Below, in pieces: positions 24,027 to 34,372 of a DNA stretch of 64,000 nt. How positions within the stretch are numbered: the stretch's first letter is position 1; each line of letters starts with the position of its first letter. The notes under the pieces were generated by a model that was not told the origin of the DNA, did no database searches, and saw nothing but the letters and a program-made list of their open reading frames with translations. Where the stretch lies: assembly GCF_000143415.4 (NCBI RefSeq), contig NW_003314270.1, positions 924,898 to 988,897 on the forward strand, in the 5' to 3' direction. The translations under genes and the position numbers were made by a program. The stretch comes from Selaginella moellendorffii (Eukaryota > Streptophyta > Lycopodiopsida > Selaginellales > Selaginellaceae).

Positions 24027-24881
24027 ATGGCGGAGGAAGGAGGAGGAGGAGGTGATGTCGATGGCGAAGACATTCCTCGCGATGCGCGAGTTGTGCGATC
24101 GATAATGCGATCGATGGGTGTGGCCGAGTATGAGCCCCGGGTCGTGAATCAGTTCCTGGATATGTGGTATCGATATGTGGCCGAGGTCTTGGGGGACGCG
24201 CAGGCCTACTCGGAGCACGCTGGGAAACCGGCGATCGATTGCGAGGATGTGAAGCTCGCCGTGCAATCCCGCGTCAATCACTCGTTCTCTCAGCCACCGC
24301 CGAGAGAGGTAAGCAAATTCTCTTTCCTGGTCTGTGGTTCGTCTTTGTTCTTTGTTCTGTTGTTCTTCCTTAAGTTTGGGTTCTTCCGAAACATGTTCCA
24401 TCTTGGTAAGCTTGAAATATTCTTTTCTGGTTTGTGGTTTGTGGAAGAAATCGTCAAGCTAGATCTATGATCTTTGTTTGTGGTTCTAGAACTGAATTTC
24501 TAGAGTAGTTTTTGGAGTCTGGAAACTAGTCTTGACTTTGTCATCCTCTACATTTCTTTGTTCTTTGCTTTGTTGTTCTTCCTCATCTTCCCAAACTAAC
24601 GCTTGTGTATGTGTTCCATCTTTTAGACACTCTTGGAGCTAGCAAAAGTGCGCAACAGCATACCATTGCCAAAGGTGATCGGAGGCCCGGGCTTGGCGTT
24701 GCCTCCAGATCAAGATACACTCACGGCAGTGAACTACCAGCTGATTGTACCCACTAGAACACTGCTCAATACCGAGGACATGGACTACGAACAGGACGAA
24801 GACAAGACGGATATGGAGCCTGCTGCCGATCTCCATCTTCCAAAGCCGGACAGAAAAGTCTCCTTTGCGATCAGGAGATAG
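24027..24881 (+). CDS. TAF9: TFIID subunit TAF9 (histone-fold protein)
   Basis: Two exons, 24,027-24,308 and 24,627-24,881, join in phase to 178 codons across a 318-base GT-AG intron. After a Gly-rich start, residues about 15-95 form the TAF9 histone fold: '[14 protein letters not shown]', '[16 protein letters not shown]', '[20 protein letters not shown]' and '[18 protein letters not shown]'. The second exon carries the conserved tail '[19 protein letters not shown]' and 'NYQLIVP'. TAF9 pairs with TAF6 inside TFIID and SAGA-type complexes to bind core promoters. The length is typical of plant TAF9. The gene converges with the coiled-coil gene, with 105 bases between the stop codons. Confidence 0.95.
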
Positions 24882-24986
24882 ACTAGATGCTCGCCTCTTC
24901 GGAGTTTTTCGGTGAGTTTGCCTTTCAGGCTCTGCTTAGAACTATCTTCTAACTCCAGTTGCTCATTTAGCTCAGCGCGGCTCACT

Positions 24987-25977
24987 TTATTCCGGCAAGA
25001 CCATTCCTTGTACTGTCAATTGATGGTACTCTATGGCCTCGTGAAGAAACTGGTTCTCCCGTTTGTATGTAGCGTTTTCTTGTACAAGCCGAGCTTTTTC
25101 GGCCAGGAGGGTCTCCAGCTGCCTTCTCACCTGTAACGAGAAAAATATTCAAGGTTCGAGTTTCTCAGAATTTCTTTTGCCTACCAGATCATCTTCCTCG
25201 GGTGCATTTCCTTTGCTCATACTGCCGCGCATTTTTCTGTTCTCTTCTTCTAGTTGTGACGTCCGGTTTCTCATGAAGCAAAGCTCCGCTCTCACGGTCT
25301 TGAGCTCGCGGAGTAGAAGTTTGGCTTTGGCGGCCATAGACATCGCGAGCTGTTTGATCAGACGTTAGCGTCAGCCGGAGACTACACAACCGAAAGCTGC
25401 TTACATCGCTGGAAGGCTTGAGCTGAAACTTTGGACTCTCCTCTGTTCCAGTTGATGAAGATGACGGAGACTTTTGCGAGGAGCTGTAAGTAATGCAGTC
25501 AGAATTTTGATCTGATGACTCACTTCTCTGTGGTGATCTCTGCGGTGATGCAGCATAACAGTTTCGATCCGATTCGATCAGAGTGAATGACTCCTGTTGT
25601 TCCAACGAAACGAAGTTCTTCACGTGAGGAACTCAAAACCTCGATGGTAAACTTACCGCAAGCGCGCTGCCAATGGTGTCACTCAAGAGCGACAGTGAAG
25701 AGGTAACAGATTGTAAGCCTTCCTGCAGCTTGGAGATTTGGCAGCTGACTTGGTTCTTCACAGACAAAAGATTTCAGCAAGGAAAACATGGATCGAGAAC
25801 GAAAGCAAGGAAGCAACGTACATTTTCCGGGGCCGTTACATTCTGGAACTTCTTTCGATTGGAGGGCGTGAGCATCCTGGAGCGAATCGAGAATACCTCC
25901 TCGTTCTGGGCATTCCACTCCTTGAAAGGACTTCTAGAGCTAAAGGTACTTCCATTTTCAATCGCAGCAGCAGCCAT
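24987..25977 (-). CDS. Coiled-coil protein of unknown function
   Basis: Five exons join in phase 0 at every junction: 25,977-25,822; 25,755-25,657; 25,617-25,405; 25,349-25,185; 25,130-24,987, giving 258 codons. The N-terminus reads '[18 protein letters not shown]'. The second exon is a short helix, '[19 protein letters not shown]'. The middle is a Ser/Gln-rich low-complexity stretch. The last two exons are a long coiled coil ('[17 protein letters not shown]', '[10 protein letters not shown]', '[18 protein letters not shown]') ending in '[10 protein letters not shown]'. I recall similar unnamed plant coiled-coil proteins but cannot assign a symbol or function. The clean phases and conserved-looking helices argue that it is a real gene. 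Confidence 0.75.
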
Positions 25978-26261
25978 CGCTCGAAAGCTTTCCTTTTCTC
26001 CGATCTTTTTCTCGTTCGTTTGATACAGATCTAAGCTCTCGAATCGAAAGAACCGAAGGAGAGGATTAGAAAATCTTCCTGGAAGATCTCTAACCGCGAA
26101 GCAATGAGAGCTAAAATGCTAATGAGAGGAGAGCGCACTTCTTTTCCAACGGGCAGTGTATTGGAGACTTGATGAATAGCGTTGGTCCGCAACACATGGA
26201 AGGATACCACGTGGCGGGTCTGGACTCGTCCAGCTAGATTGGCTTTAACGGCAGTGTTCTC

Positions 26262-27542
26262 TTGGTGGCGGAGAATATTCGACCTTTTTCAACGGTCGCG
26301 ATGGTTGGTAAGGAGATCAAGAAAGAAGAGTGCAGCCACGGTATCGCCAGTGACGTGACGGTACTCATCCTGTCACGGCTACCGTTGCGCGACGTCGCGC
26401 GGTGCAGTGCGGTATCCCGTGCGTGGCGGGAGCTTACCGCCGTGCCGTTCATTCGTCGAGCGTCGGCGTCGCGTGAAACAGCCTGGCTCGTGCTGCACAA
26501 CCGTGGGCAGGAGAGGCCCAGCGGTGCGAAAGAGCACCTGGCGGCGTACAGCGCGGCATGCCGTCAGTGGTTCTCTCTGGGCTCTGTCTCGGGCTTTCTT
26601 GGAAAGAAATGCCAGTCGCGGTGGACCGGTCCCTGTCTTGCCGCCAGCGCACACGGGCTGCTGTGCTGCGTCTTCAGCGCGTCGCTCACAATGCCCCCCA
26701 TGCTGGCGGTATTCGACCCCCTGACGCCCGCGTCACTCCGCGGTACCGCGCGGCGCATTTTGTCGGTCGATGAAGGGTTTTCTTCCATTGAGGCTCTCGC
26801 GATGTGGAAGAAGAGCGATGGTGGCTATGGGATCGTCTTGGCAGGACCGATTTCTCTGTGGGGATCCAACTGGGGTGTTTGCCTGTTCGACCTAGCAGAT
26901 GCCAAACTATCCAAGGCGAGAAGATCAGTGGCGAGCGTGGATGCGATCACTGGGCGAGGATTTTTGAGCTTGCTGTGCTCGGCGCTACGCGGGGATGGGA
27001 GTGGTCTCTTTTGCATCTGGGGGGTGAGCTCCACGCCTCAAATCCTCGCTCAATTCGACATCCAGGACAATCTTTGGCGGATCGTCCACGGTTTCTTCCC
27101 GGATTCCATCTCCTGGCAGAACGCCGCGATCACGGCTTCCAACCAGCGCCGATTCACGGCCCAGGTTCATCCAAATCTCCTAGTTTTTAGAGAAAGATTG
27201 CTACTTCTCGTCTTGCGCGAGTCGACCGCGATCTTTGGACTGCAAATCTGGGAGCTGGATCCGAGCTCCCGGGGCTGGATCGAGCTGCGATCCATGCCCG
27301 AGGAGCTGGGAATGGAGATTTGCAGAGCAATTCATAAGAGTAGCTCCGCTTACGATTGCTGGCTCCACATTCGCGCTGTGGGCAGCGAGGATCTTGTCTA
27401 TCTCGTGATGGATTGGGGGTGGAAATCTAGGGTTCTTGTCCACGAGCTGGGCAGTGGAGCTTGGCGATGGCTTCCAACCGACGGCTTTAGCTGTAGAATC
27501 GATGGCTGTGTTTTTCCATTCCAGCCAAACCCTAGTTTTTAA
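26262..27542 (+). CDS. F-box protein, intronless
   Basis: A single uninterrupted frame of 426 codons. Residues about 30-60 form an F-box: 'SDVTVLILSRLPLRDVARC', then 'SAVSRAWRELTAVPFIRRA'. The remainder has kelch/FBA-like features, with repeated Trp- and Gly-containing strands and motifs such as 'GYGIVLAGPISLWG', 'WELDPSSRGWIELRSMPEEL' and 'LGSGAWRWLP'. F-box proteins of this type are substrate receptors of SCF (SKP1-cullin-F-box) ubiquitin ligases. The target cannot be told from sequence. A second in-frame Met at residue 14 is an alternative start. The GC-rich third positions differ from the AT-rich neighbouring introns. Confidence 0.88.
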   Translation: MVAENIRPFSTVAMVGKEIKKEECSHGIASDVTVLILSRLPLRDVARCSAVSRAWRELTAVPFIRRASASRETAWLVLHNRGQERPSGAKEHLAAYSAACRQWFSLGSVSGFLGKKCQSRWTGPCLAASAHGLLCCVFSASLTMPPMLAVFDPLTPASLRGTARRILSVDEGFSSIEALAMWKKSDGGYGIVLAGPISLWGSNWGVCLFDLADAKLSKARRSVASVDAITGRGFLSLLCSALRGDGSGLFCIWGVSSTPQILAQFDIQDNLWRIVHGFFPDSISWQNAAITASNQRRFTAQVHPNLLVFRERLLLLVLRESTAIFGLQIWELDPSSRGWIELRSMPEELGMEICRAIHKSSSAYDCWLHIRAVGSEDLVYLVMDWGWKSRVLVHELGSGAWRWLPTDGFSCRIDGCVFPFQPNPSF

Positions 27543-27589
27543 AACTATATTTCCCGCGTAGTGAGAATTAGGGTTCTTGCTTCCAGGGT

Positions 27590-28596
27590 ATGCGCACGGT
27601 CTCCGAGCACCGGTTTGATGGCGAGGGCGGCGATTCTCTGGCGGTGTCGATTAGCGAAGTAAGAGATCGTGATCTTAGCTGGAGATTGGAATTTGGGTTT
27701 GATTTGTTCTCGAGGAATGTAGGTGATGAAAGAAGATTATGGGCTTTATGTTTGGCCGTGTGGGATTTGCTTGGGAGAGTATGTTTGGCAGCAAAGGCAT
27801 CGCTTTGCTGGGTCTACGGTGATCGAGGTTTGCGAGTTTCTTCTTCCTTTCTTCTTTGTTCTCAAACTTCGTTTTCTTGGTTTTAAATCGCGCCAAACAG
27901 CTTGGAGCAGGCACTGGATTGCCAGGAATTGTTGCAGCAAAGGTCGGTGCCAGAGTGATCTTGACAGATTACAAGCTCTATCCAGAGGTAAGAATCAGAA
28001 ACTTGGAGGACTCAAAATCTTCTTCTTTTTTTTTTTTTCTTGTGAAAGGTCTTTGAAAACATGCGTAAGACTTGTGATCTAAACAATGTGGAGTGCGAGG
28101 TACTTTCTCCATGGTTTTGTTTGCTTTGGTTTTGATTTCGATTTCCATTTTAGTTTAGATTCAGGGGCTTACTTGGGGAGAATGGGACGAGAATTTACTC
28201 GCCATGAAACATCCTCGTTTTGTTCTTGGAGCTGATGTTCTATACGATTCCAAAGGTAAGAAGACAAATGTGTGATTTCCTCTCCTTAGCGGCTCACCTT
28301 TCACAGATTTCGACGATTTGTTCGCAACCGTGAGTTATTTCCTAGCTAATAATCCCGACGCAACATTCATAACAAGCTACGAGTGTAGAAGGTATGTTCC
28401 AAAATTTTGAAGAGAAGAAATGTGTTTTTATCTTTCTTTATTTCTCTGCAGTGGCCACAGATCGATCGAGTTTTTTATGGGAAAATGGAAGCTTTGCTGC
28501 ACAAAGCTTGTGGACGTGTGTGATATTTTACCTCCCTTGAAACAATGTGCAATATCATCGTCGATATTGATAGCTGAAATCAAGAGTTTAGTATAA
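27590..28596 (+). CDS. METTL23/METTL21-type protein methyltransferase
   Basis: Seven exons (27,590-27,658; 27,723-27,827; 27,901-27,987; 28,049-28,099; about 28,159-28,255; 28,307-28,391; 28,452-28,596) give about 212 codons. The domain is a seven-beta-strand (family 16) SAM methyltransferase: 'YGLYVWPCGICLGEYVW' before motif I, 'LGAGTGLPGIVAAKVGA' (SAM-binding motif I), 'VILTDY' (post I), 'GLTWGEWDENLL', 'FVLGADVLYDSKDFDDLF' (motif with substrate-side Asp), and C-terminal strands 'FITSYECRSGHRSIEF' and 'KLVDVCDILPP'. METTL21/23 enzymes methylate lysine or arginine on chaperones, translation factors or histones. The closest in length and spacing is METTL23. The acceptor of exon 5 could be six bases downstream. 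The start codon lies only 47 bases after the F-box stop. Confidence 0.88.
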
Positions 28597-29399
28597 GGCC
28601 AGGTTTATAAGCAAATCCAGCTTCAAACATAACTTCAAACGCTCACACAAATGGTACTCCGAACAGACTTTCTGATGCACATCCTCCAGGAGGGTGGAAT
28701 CAATACACCAAGGCTGCAGATATGTTTTTTCGAAAAGTCATGAGGACGAGATAGCCCTACTTCCGCAAACAGATGGATTGTAGAGGACGTCCGCCAACTC
28801 TACAAGTGCAATGGATCCAAGATCATGCCCGCGAAAGAGAGATATCGATGCTGAACTCCTATAAATGCAAATTAAACGTCTCATTAATGATTTGCTGCCA
28901 CTGACAGCTCGATCCTAGAAACACGTCCATAATCTTAAGCACTCTCTACTATGATTGACATTGATAGCAAGGGTTCCATTTGCCTGTGTATTTTTTCATG
29001 GGAATTGACTTCTTTATCTACACTAGACATATCCTCAACCCTCATATACGTTCTCCAAAGGTTCGACTCCGCCCTCCAGAGGTTTACCTTCCGCATCCAC
29101 GTAGCAACGACGGTCGAAATCATATATAGTTATATCGTACTTGGGACCCCTCAAAGGCGCTCCACGGCTGCATGCAAGTGTCATTTAGCCATAAAAGTCC
29201 AAACACCCAAAAAGAAAAAACAAAGAGGAACTTGGAGAGCCTCCTTGAGTGCTACCGCTGATTCCCAACGCTCTTTTGGGAGGTCACAGTTTTTTGGGTC
29301 ATTGTCTGACCCATGGATCCAATCAACAAACTTGCCCTTTCCAAGGCTTACCGACACATAGTTCGTCCTGTGTGCATTGGACCAAACTTGTAAGCTCGG
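28597..29399. other. No clear gene; degenerate sequence
   Basis: Several short frames occur on the minus strand (for example one reading 'DFDRRCYVDAEGKPLEGG' near 29,030-29,110), but stops interrupt them and no family could be named. It may be the end of whatever the 29,400-29,770 fragment belongs to. Confidence 0.3.
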
Positions 29400-29770
29400 A
29401 CATACGATCAAACCACAAACCTTTTCAGCTCTTCAACTCGTTGTCGCATTGAACTTTGAGCGTCCGGGTTGAATTTCATCACTGATTCGAGCATCATAAA
29501 AAAATATGTCACGTAGAGGAGGCATGAAGAAGACACTTACTCGGAACAGCTCTCCTTTTTTTCAGAAACTCCTCTCTCAGTGAAGCAGCCACCGCGGCAT
29601 CATCCAGAAAGGAGGGAATGAGCGACCGCAGCCGGCTGAGTGGCATGTCATGGATTTTGGCGTATATCTTACCCTTCTCATCCGCCGCCAGAGGTAATCT
29701 TCCAAACCGCTCGCATCTCCGCCGTCATGCATTAGCGAGAAAAAAACAATGGCCTCTGATTAATCTAGTT
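29400..29770 (-). pseudogene. Unassigned coding-like fragment
   Basis: The minus strand reads 'RFGRLPLAADEKGKIYAKIH' and 'DMPLSRLRSLIPSFLDDAA' with a helical tail, followed by a possible GT donor and a second piece, 'PDAQSSMRQRVEELKR'. Codon use looks coding, but neither end can be extended and I do not recognise the family. It lies downstream of the ATRX-like N-terminal fragment on the same strand and may or may not belong to it. Confidence 0.3.
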
Positions 29771-30389
29771 TGCTCTTCATTTCCACATTTGCATCTGTTA
29801 TGTATATCCCTCATATTCTTCAGCTCTTCAGTGGAAAAGGTTATCAAAGAAAACTAAAATCTTTTAAAGGTTGATCAGTGAATCATACCTCCACTTGTTG
29901 ATCAACCACTAATGTTGCACCAGATGACAATGTAACCATTGCCTGGCCTGTAGTGACGGTTTATGTATCCTGCCAAAACCAGAAATAGAAATAGTTGAAT
30001 CAAACAATAAGCAAGCAAGTATGGCTCATTTTATTTTATTTCTTTGATCCAATCATGATAACTATCTCACTTGCAGATTGTTTAGCCACTTTTTCTTCAC
30101 TACTGTACATAGAGATTTCAAGTAGTGTATTTGAAATGGTACAAGCACAGATAAAAGTGGCAATATCCACTGTCAAGGACAAGACACAATAAAGCTAGAG
30201 ACAAGCCCAAGTGTTGAAGAAGATGATGTTCTCATCCTCTCTGATATTAGGATTGACAATACAGACAATATAAAAAACAATTATGGTTTATAGTGGCATC
30301 TCTCCTTTCAAGTAATGGAAAAAGAATTTACCAATTAGTCTTGCCATTACTTTAAAAATAACTACATCTATGCGAACTCACTCTCTTCG
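29771..30389. other. AT-rich stretch without a gene
   Basis: AT-rich sequence with no frame longer than about 65 codons and no domain. It separates the ATRX-like N-terminal remnant from the unassigned fragment and may be inserted transposon debris. Confidence 0.35.
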
Positions 30390-31423
30390 GCCAAAGCGGC
30401 CGCCTCCATCCCAACATGTTGATCTATGTCCGCAATATCGTCAACCTGACATGAGAAGGTTAGTTTCTGACGTTTCAAGACACTATACCTTGTCAACGCC
30501 TGGGAACTTTAAGCCCAATCGCGCTGCTTGCTCCGGGGTCGAGGCGGAGTAAACCGCAGCCCATTTTTTTGACTCGAACAAGCTAACTGCGCTCAAGTTT
30601 GGCTGGAATGCACTATCAAATGCTTCCCATCCAGTGGAGCCCTTCACAGTATCGACGTCGTTCACTTTTCTTTCCAGAAAACCGCTTGCACCTTCCTCTA
30701 CAAGTTTGCCTCGGCGCCTAGTATCTCACAGGTTAGATCAGCTCCATATGCGTAAAAACGAACCTTATAACCGGCCGCAGAGCATCCAAATCTTTCTCAG
30801 CAGAATGAAGCACTTCCGCAAAATCTTCAGGTGCCTGAGTACCAGCCCAGTGAGCCCGGTTTCTCCAAGTGTCCGTCATACACCCTTCAGCAGCCTGCTT
30901 TTCAATAGCTTTGAATAAATCCGGTAGAGACACACCGGCATCTTCAAGGCGGTCATGGAGAAGACGGTTCAGTATCACAATAGCACAAATAGCTCTCTAA
31001 TCAACCTGAAGCTTTGCACTCTCCTCTTCAAGCTCCAAAAGCGTTTTTTTCCATATGGAAACGTAGTCCGCCATTTCACAATCTCCAGCTACCAACAAAA
31101 TGGTGTCCATGAGCTTTTTTCCTTGCATGCAAATTTCTTACTTCTTGTCCAGAGAGTGTTTCAGACAACTCCAGCCTGACTTCCTCCTCCACTTTCTTTA
31201 CACTTTCGTCTTCCAAATGTTCTTGAGCGTCAGCGGACTGATAACATCACAGATAAGCCAGCTATTGGATGACAAAAAAAAAGGATACAAACCTCACTTT
31301 CAATTTCCACCAGCCAATCGATCATCCTTGTGACTTCCTCGTCAGACTTTGAGCCCTGAACATCAAACATAAGTATCATTGATGAACGATAAGAAACACT
31401 AGATCACTGGAACTCTCGGACAT
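30390..31423 (-). pseudogene. ATRX-type chromatin remodeller, N-terminal remnant
   Basis: Minus-strand exons match the plant ATRX (SNF2 family) N-terminal region in order: an acidic start 'DEYDGDGYMSESSSDL', then 'DEEVTRMIDWLVEIESE', 'VKKVEEEVRLELSETLSG', 'IWKKTLLELEEESAK', 'DRLEDAGVSLPDLFKAIEKQ', 'CMTDTWRNRAHWAGTQ', 'GKLVEEGASGFLERK', 'SKKWAAVYSASTPEQAARLG' and 'LKFPGVDK'. ATRX loads histone H3.3 and remodels chromatin. Signs of decay are a frame that does not close between the 'ETLSG' and 'IWKKTL' segments, an in-frame stop just before 'DRLEDAG' with no good acceptor, and no helicase domain downstream. The start at 31,423 is the only in-frame Met. It is probably a non-functional partial copy, though missed splice sites could hide a short gene. 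Confidence 0.65.
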
Positions 31424-32430
31424 GTATCCATCGCCATCGTACTCGTCCTCCGAGCTGTTTTTTCAAACTCCGCCATCTCCTTCCTCCTTACTAGTAAAAA
31501 CTCAATCACGAAACAATACAAAAACCTCAACTACAAAAACCGCTTAAACCTCAAGAACCCTAATTTATGTATTGATCTTGGGCCCTAAAAATTCCGGCAA
31601 AACGGAGCATCTCGAGCAATTCCACGCGACGACCGAGCTCCCAACCTTTGTTCTGGACATGCGGATGGATCTCGATTGGCATGGAACGCTGGAGTCGAGA
31701 TCTCTTCTCCGCCAGCACCTCTAGTCCTTCCGCTTAGTGACGAAGAGTGGGCCAAGTTTGCAGTTGTATTAAGTGGATAAACATGACAACATCGGTGGGC
31801 ATCCCTGGTTTTTCTTGGATTGGAAGTCACTAAGAAACTCCAGTCTTTCTCGAGCTCACAGGCTGGGAGCTCCAGTCTTTCCTTGAGCTCACAGAGATCT
31901 TTGTTTTCTTCAGCTGGGATGGGCGAGAAGTGTAAAAGAGTGATAGAGCTCTTGGTAACCTTCTGCTTGAGTATCATCCAAACCTTTATCATAAACAACA
32001 TGCTCTAATTATCTATGGACCTAGCTCTAATTAAAATTATAATCTGATATTTTAATACTGAACATTCTTATTGATTTTTTTTTTACCAAGTGCATAAATG
32101 GAAGGCACCATAAACTTGATTGTTAGGTTCAACCAGTGAAATGGACAGTTGTTTGTAGCAAATTGTCTAGGTAATGAGGACGAGTTATTTCTCTACAATA
32201 CTTTCCAGTTCATAAACGTTTCTCGTTTAGGTATCAAGATTTATTAATTAGATATTATTTTGAAGATTGGTGAAAAATTATAGACATGGCCCATCCACCC
32301 TCTTTCCTTAAGGAAAATCTAAAGAGCTTGGTTGAGCTACCTGCACTTCCGTGTTGGAATTTCACATTTGCCAGTATAAAAGTCCAACAGTGGGATCACA
32401 ACCCACAATCTCTACAACTCGCATTCTATC
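31424..32430. other. Spacer; no gene recognised
   Basis: A 138-codon minus-strand frame at 31,585-32,001 has no domain I know and no splice partner, so it is not called. A short direct duplication, 'CTCCAGTCTTTC' plus 'GAGCTCACAG', occurs twice at about 31,838-31,890. The last 400 bases are AT-rich and contain the promoter of the plus-strand CVNH gene; 'AGTATAAAAGTCC' at about 32,375 is a good TATA box for it. Confidence 0.45.
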
Positions 32431-32909
32431 ATGTCTTCGCAGTTTATTATCTGCTTAGTCTTTGCTCTTGTAGCGCTTGCAGGGACAAGCAACGCTGTAA
32501 GCTATTAGTTTTTTTTTAAATGCCCACACTAGAACTATACCTAATCAGACTCAATCTGGTTTTGATGCAGGCATGCAACTTTGAGGATAGCTGTGACAAG
32601 AACTCGGAGGTTATAAGCGGCACAACACTGACTGCCAATTGTTACAAGCCCAATGGCCAGCTCCAAAGGAGCAGCATCAACCTTAACGATTGCTTCAGCA
32701 ACAATGGAGGAACCCTCAACTGTGGCAGAAACTTTAGTGCCTCGTGCCAGAATGTAGTGATCACCCCGTGGTACCATCCTCCAGCTCCAAGTGCTGCTTC
32801 CATCAATGCGCAGTGCTATGGCAATGGCCAGTATCGTTATACCTCAGTACTGATTAACAAGTGTGTGCAGAACAACAATGGATTCCTCCAGTGTTGTAGC
32901 AGCAAGTGA
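32431..32909 (+). CDS. Secreted cyanovirin-N homology (CVNH) lectin-like protein
   Basis: Two exons, 32,431-32,496 and 32,571-32,909, join in phase 0 to 134 codons. Residues 1-22 are a classical signal peptide ('MSSQFIICLVFALVALAGTS', then 'NA'), ending exactly at the intron. The mature part has two tandem CVNH half-repeats: first 'NFEDSCD', 'GTTLTANC', 'SSINLNDCF' and 'NNGGTLNC'; second 'NFSASCQN', 'ASINAQC', 'TSVLINKCV' and 'NNNGFLQC'. Paired cysteines and the 'I-N-LN-x-C-x-x-N-x-G-x-L' pattern are what is known of this fold, which binds high-mannose glycans in cyanobacteria, fungi and ferns. Here it would act outside the cell or in the secretory pathway. A TATA box lies about 55 bases upstream. 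The binding specificity is unknown. Confidence 0.88.
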
Positions 32910-32972
32910 GTGAAGTTTTTCATGATAAAGTAGATGTTACCTTAATATCAAATAAATTTCATGATTCTTTTG

Positions 32973-33036
32973 ATTTTAGGGTTCTTGCACTTAACATTGA
33001 GGCACTGCTCTTTCTTCGCGGATGCCACAACGATTT
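32973..33036. repeat. Direct repeat copy 1 flanking the F-box gene
   Basis: The 64-base segment beginning 'ATTTTAGGGTTCTTGCACTT' and ending 'GATGCCACAACGATTT' recurs at 34,292-34,372, on the other side of the minus-strand F-box gene. The second copy carries about 14 extra bases. Both copies have the same orientation. Confidence 0.85.
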
Positions 33037-33232
33037 GGCTCGGGGCACTGCAAGAGCTTTTGCACACTTTTCTTCCGTGTCACAAACGTGCTCAATCTTG
33101 CTTTTCGCAAAGTAGCGATTTACCACCTTGTTGTTCCTTCACCACCATTCTAACAACGATGCCGATCATCACAGCATTAGCTCGCAGCAGTCCCCTGGAT
33201 CTTCTTCGAGAAAGAACTCCTGATTTTCAGCA

Positions 33233-34246
33233 CTAACAAGAGAACCAAGCAAAGTTCACGAATCTTCGAGCTATAGCCTCGGGCGCCTCCTCCACTGACC
33301 AGCTCTTGGAATCGACTCCAAAGTGCACAATCCGTGAGTTATCCCTGTCAAGCAGCCATATACTGTTGCTCCCATCAGTGCAAACAGTGCACACCTCCAA
33401 ATCATCAAACTCCTCATCACGGCTCGAAACAATCTCCCACTTCTCTCCCCGCCTCTCTACGACAACCAGCCCCTCGTGATCTTCCGCCTGCAACTCATTA
33501 CTAACCACGAACAGCCGATCCCGATCCAGCTGAAGAAGGGACCAGCTCCGTTCGAACATCAACTCGTCGGAATCAAGCTTGAAAATGCGCCAGGAATCAT
33601 TCCACAAGTTGTATCTCACTAAGGCATCCGTGCCAAGCATCACCACCTCCCCGTGATCCAGCATCGGATAGAATTCATTCCCTAAGTCTGAGTAGTGTTT
33701 GTTCTCGCGCAAGGACCACTCGCCCGAGGCCGAGTCGTAGATGTAGAAGGCGCCCCATGGCCCCAAGCTAGCGACGCAAAACTCTCGCGTCGATCGATCC
33801 CTCTCGCGGCGGTACACCGTCAAGTGCATGTCTCCGGTATCTGGCGGCAACGGAACTCTCACCGGGGAGGAGTTGAGATCGCTGTAGCGCCACACGAAGA
33901 TGGAGGGTAGCGCCAACCAGTCCCAAAACGTGGCCAGGCACAGCAAGCCCGCGTCGCTGCTGGCGATGGTCATGTCGTCGGGGAGCGTCTGGAAGTGGCG
34001 CCACTCGCTGCGAGGGGAGCTGTCGAGCGGCTTGACGAGGAGGGATCCAGAGAGACGAAGGAAGAGGTGAGGGATGCAGCGGTGGGAGAGAGCGTAGCCT
34101 TTGCGGAAGCTGGGATCGTCAATTGCTCGTCGCCATTCGCGGCACACGCACCTGGCCTGGCACAGATCGATCGCGGACAGCCTGAGGAAGACGAGCTCCA
34201 GCTCTGTCACGACTTCGCCGCTGGCGATCGCTCCTCTTTGCCGCAT
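33233..34246 (-). CDS. F-box protein, intronless
   Basis: A single frame of 337 codons. An F-box lies at residues about 12-45: 'VTELELVFLRLSAIDLCQA', then 'RCVCREWRRAIDDPSFRKG'. The C-terminal part has kelch/FBA-type strands such as 'GDMHLTVYRRERDRSTREFC', 'WGAFYIYDSASGEWSLREN', 'VRYNLWNDSWRIFKL' and 'IWLLDRDNSRIVHFGVDSKSW'. It is related in layout to the F-box gene at 26,262 but not a close duplicate by eye. As an SCF receptor it would recruit an unknown target for ubiquitination. The gene is flanked by a direct repeat at 32,973 and 34,292. Confidence 0.85.
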   Translation of the reverse strand: MRQRGAIASGEVVTELELVFLRLSAIDLCQARCVCREWRRAIDDPSFRKGYALSHRCIPHLFLRLSGSLLVKPLDSSPRSEWRHFQTLPDDMTIASSDAGLLCLATFWDWLALPSIFVWRYSDLNSSPVRVPLPPDTGDMHLTVYRRERDRSTREFCVASLGPWGAFYIYDSASGEWSLRENKHYSDLGNEFYPMLDHGEVVMLGTDALVRYNLWNDSWRIFKLDSDELMFERSWSLLQLDRDRLFVVSNELQAEDHEGLVVVERRGEKWEIVSSRDEEFDDLEVCTVCTDGSNSIWLLDRDNSRIVHFGVDSKSWSVEEAPEAIARRFVNFAWFSC

Positions 34247-34291
34247 TGTGTGTGTGCCCTAGAACGAGTGTCTCGATTTTAGGGCTTTGCA

Positions 34292-34372
34292 ATTTTAGGG
34301 TTCTTGCATCTTAACATTGAGGGCGCCGCTCTTTCTTTGCGGCTCGCTTATACGCGGATGCCACAACGATTT
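34292..34372. repeat. Direct repeat copy 2 flanking the F-box gene
   Basis: This is the second copy of the segment at 32,973-33,036, with the insertion 'CTCGCTTATACGCG' in its middle. It starts 45 bases upstream of the F-box start codon. Confidence 0.85.

Noticed and set aside
31585-32001. 138-codon minus-strand frame between the ATRX remnant and the CVNH gene
   Set aside because: No recognisable motif and no supporting splice sites. It may be chance.
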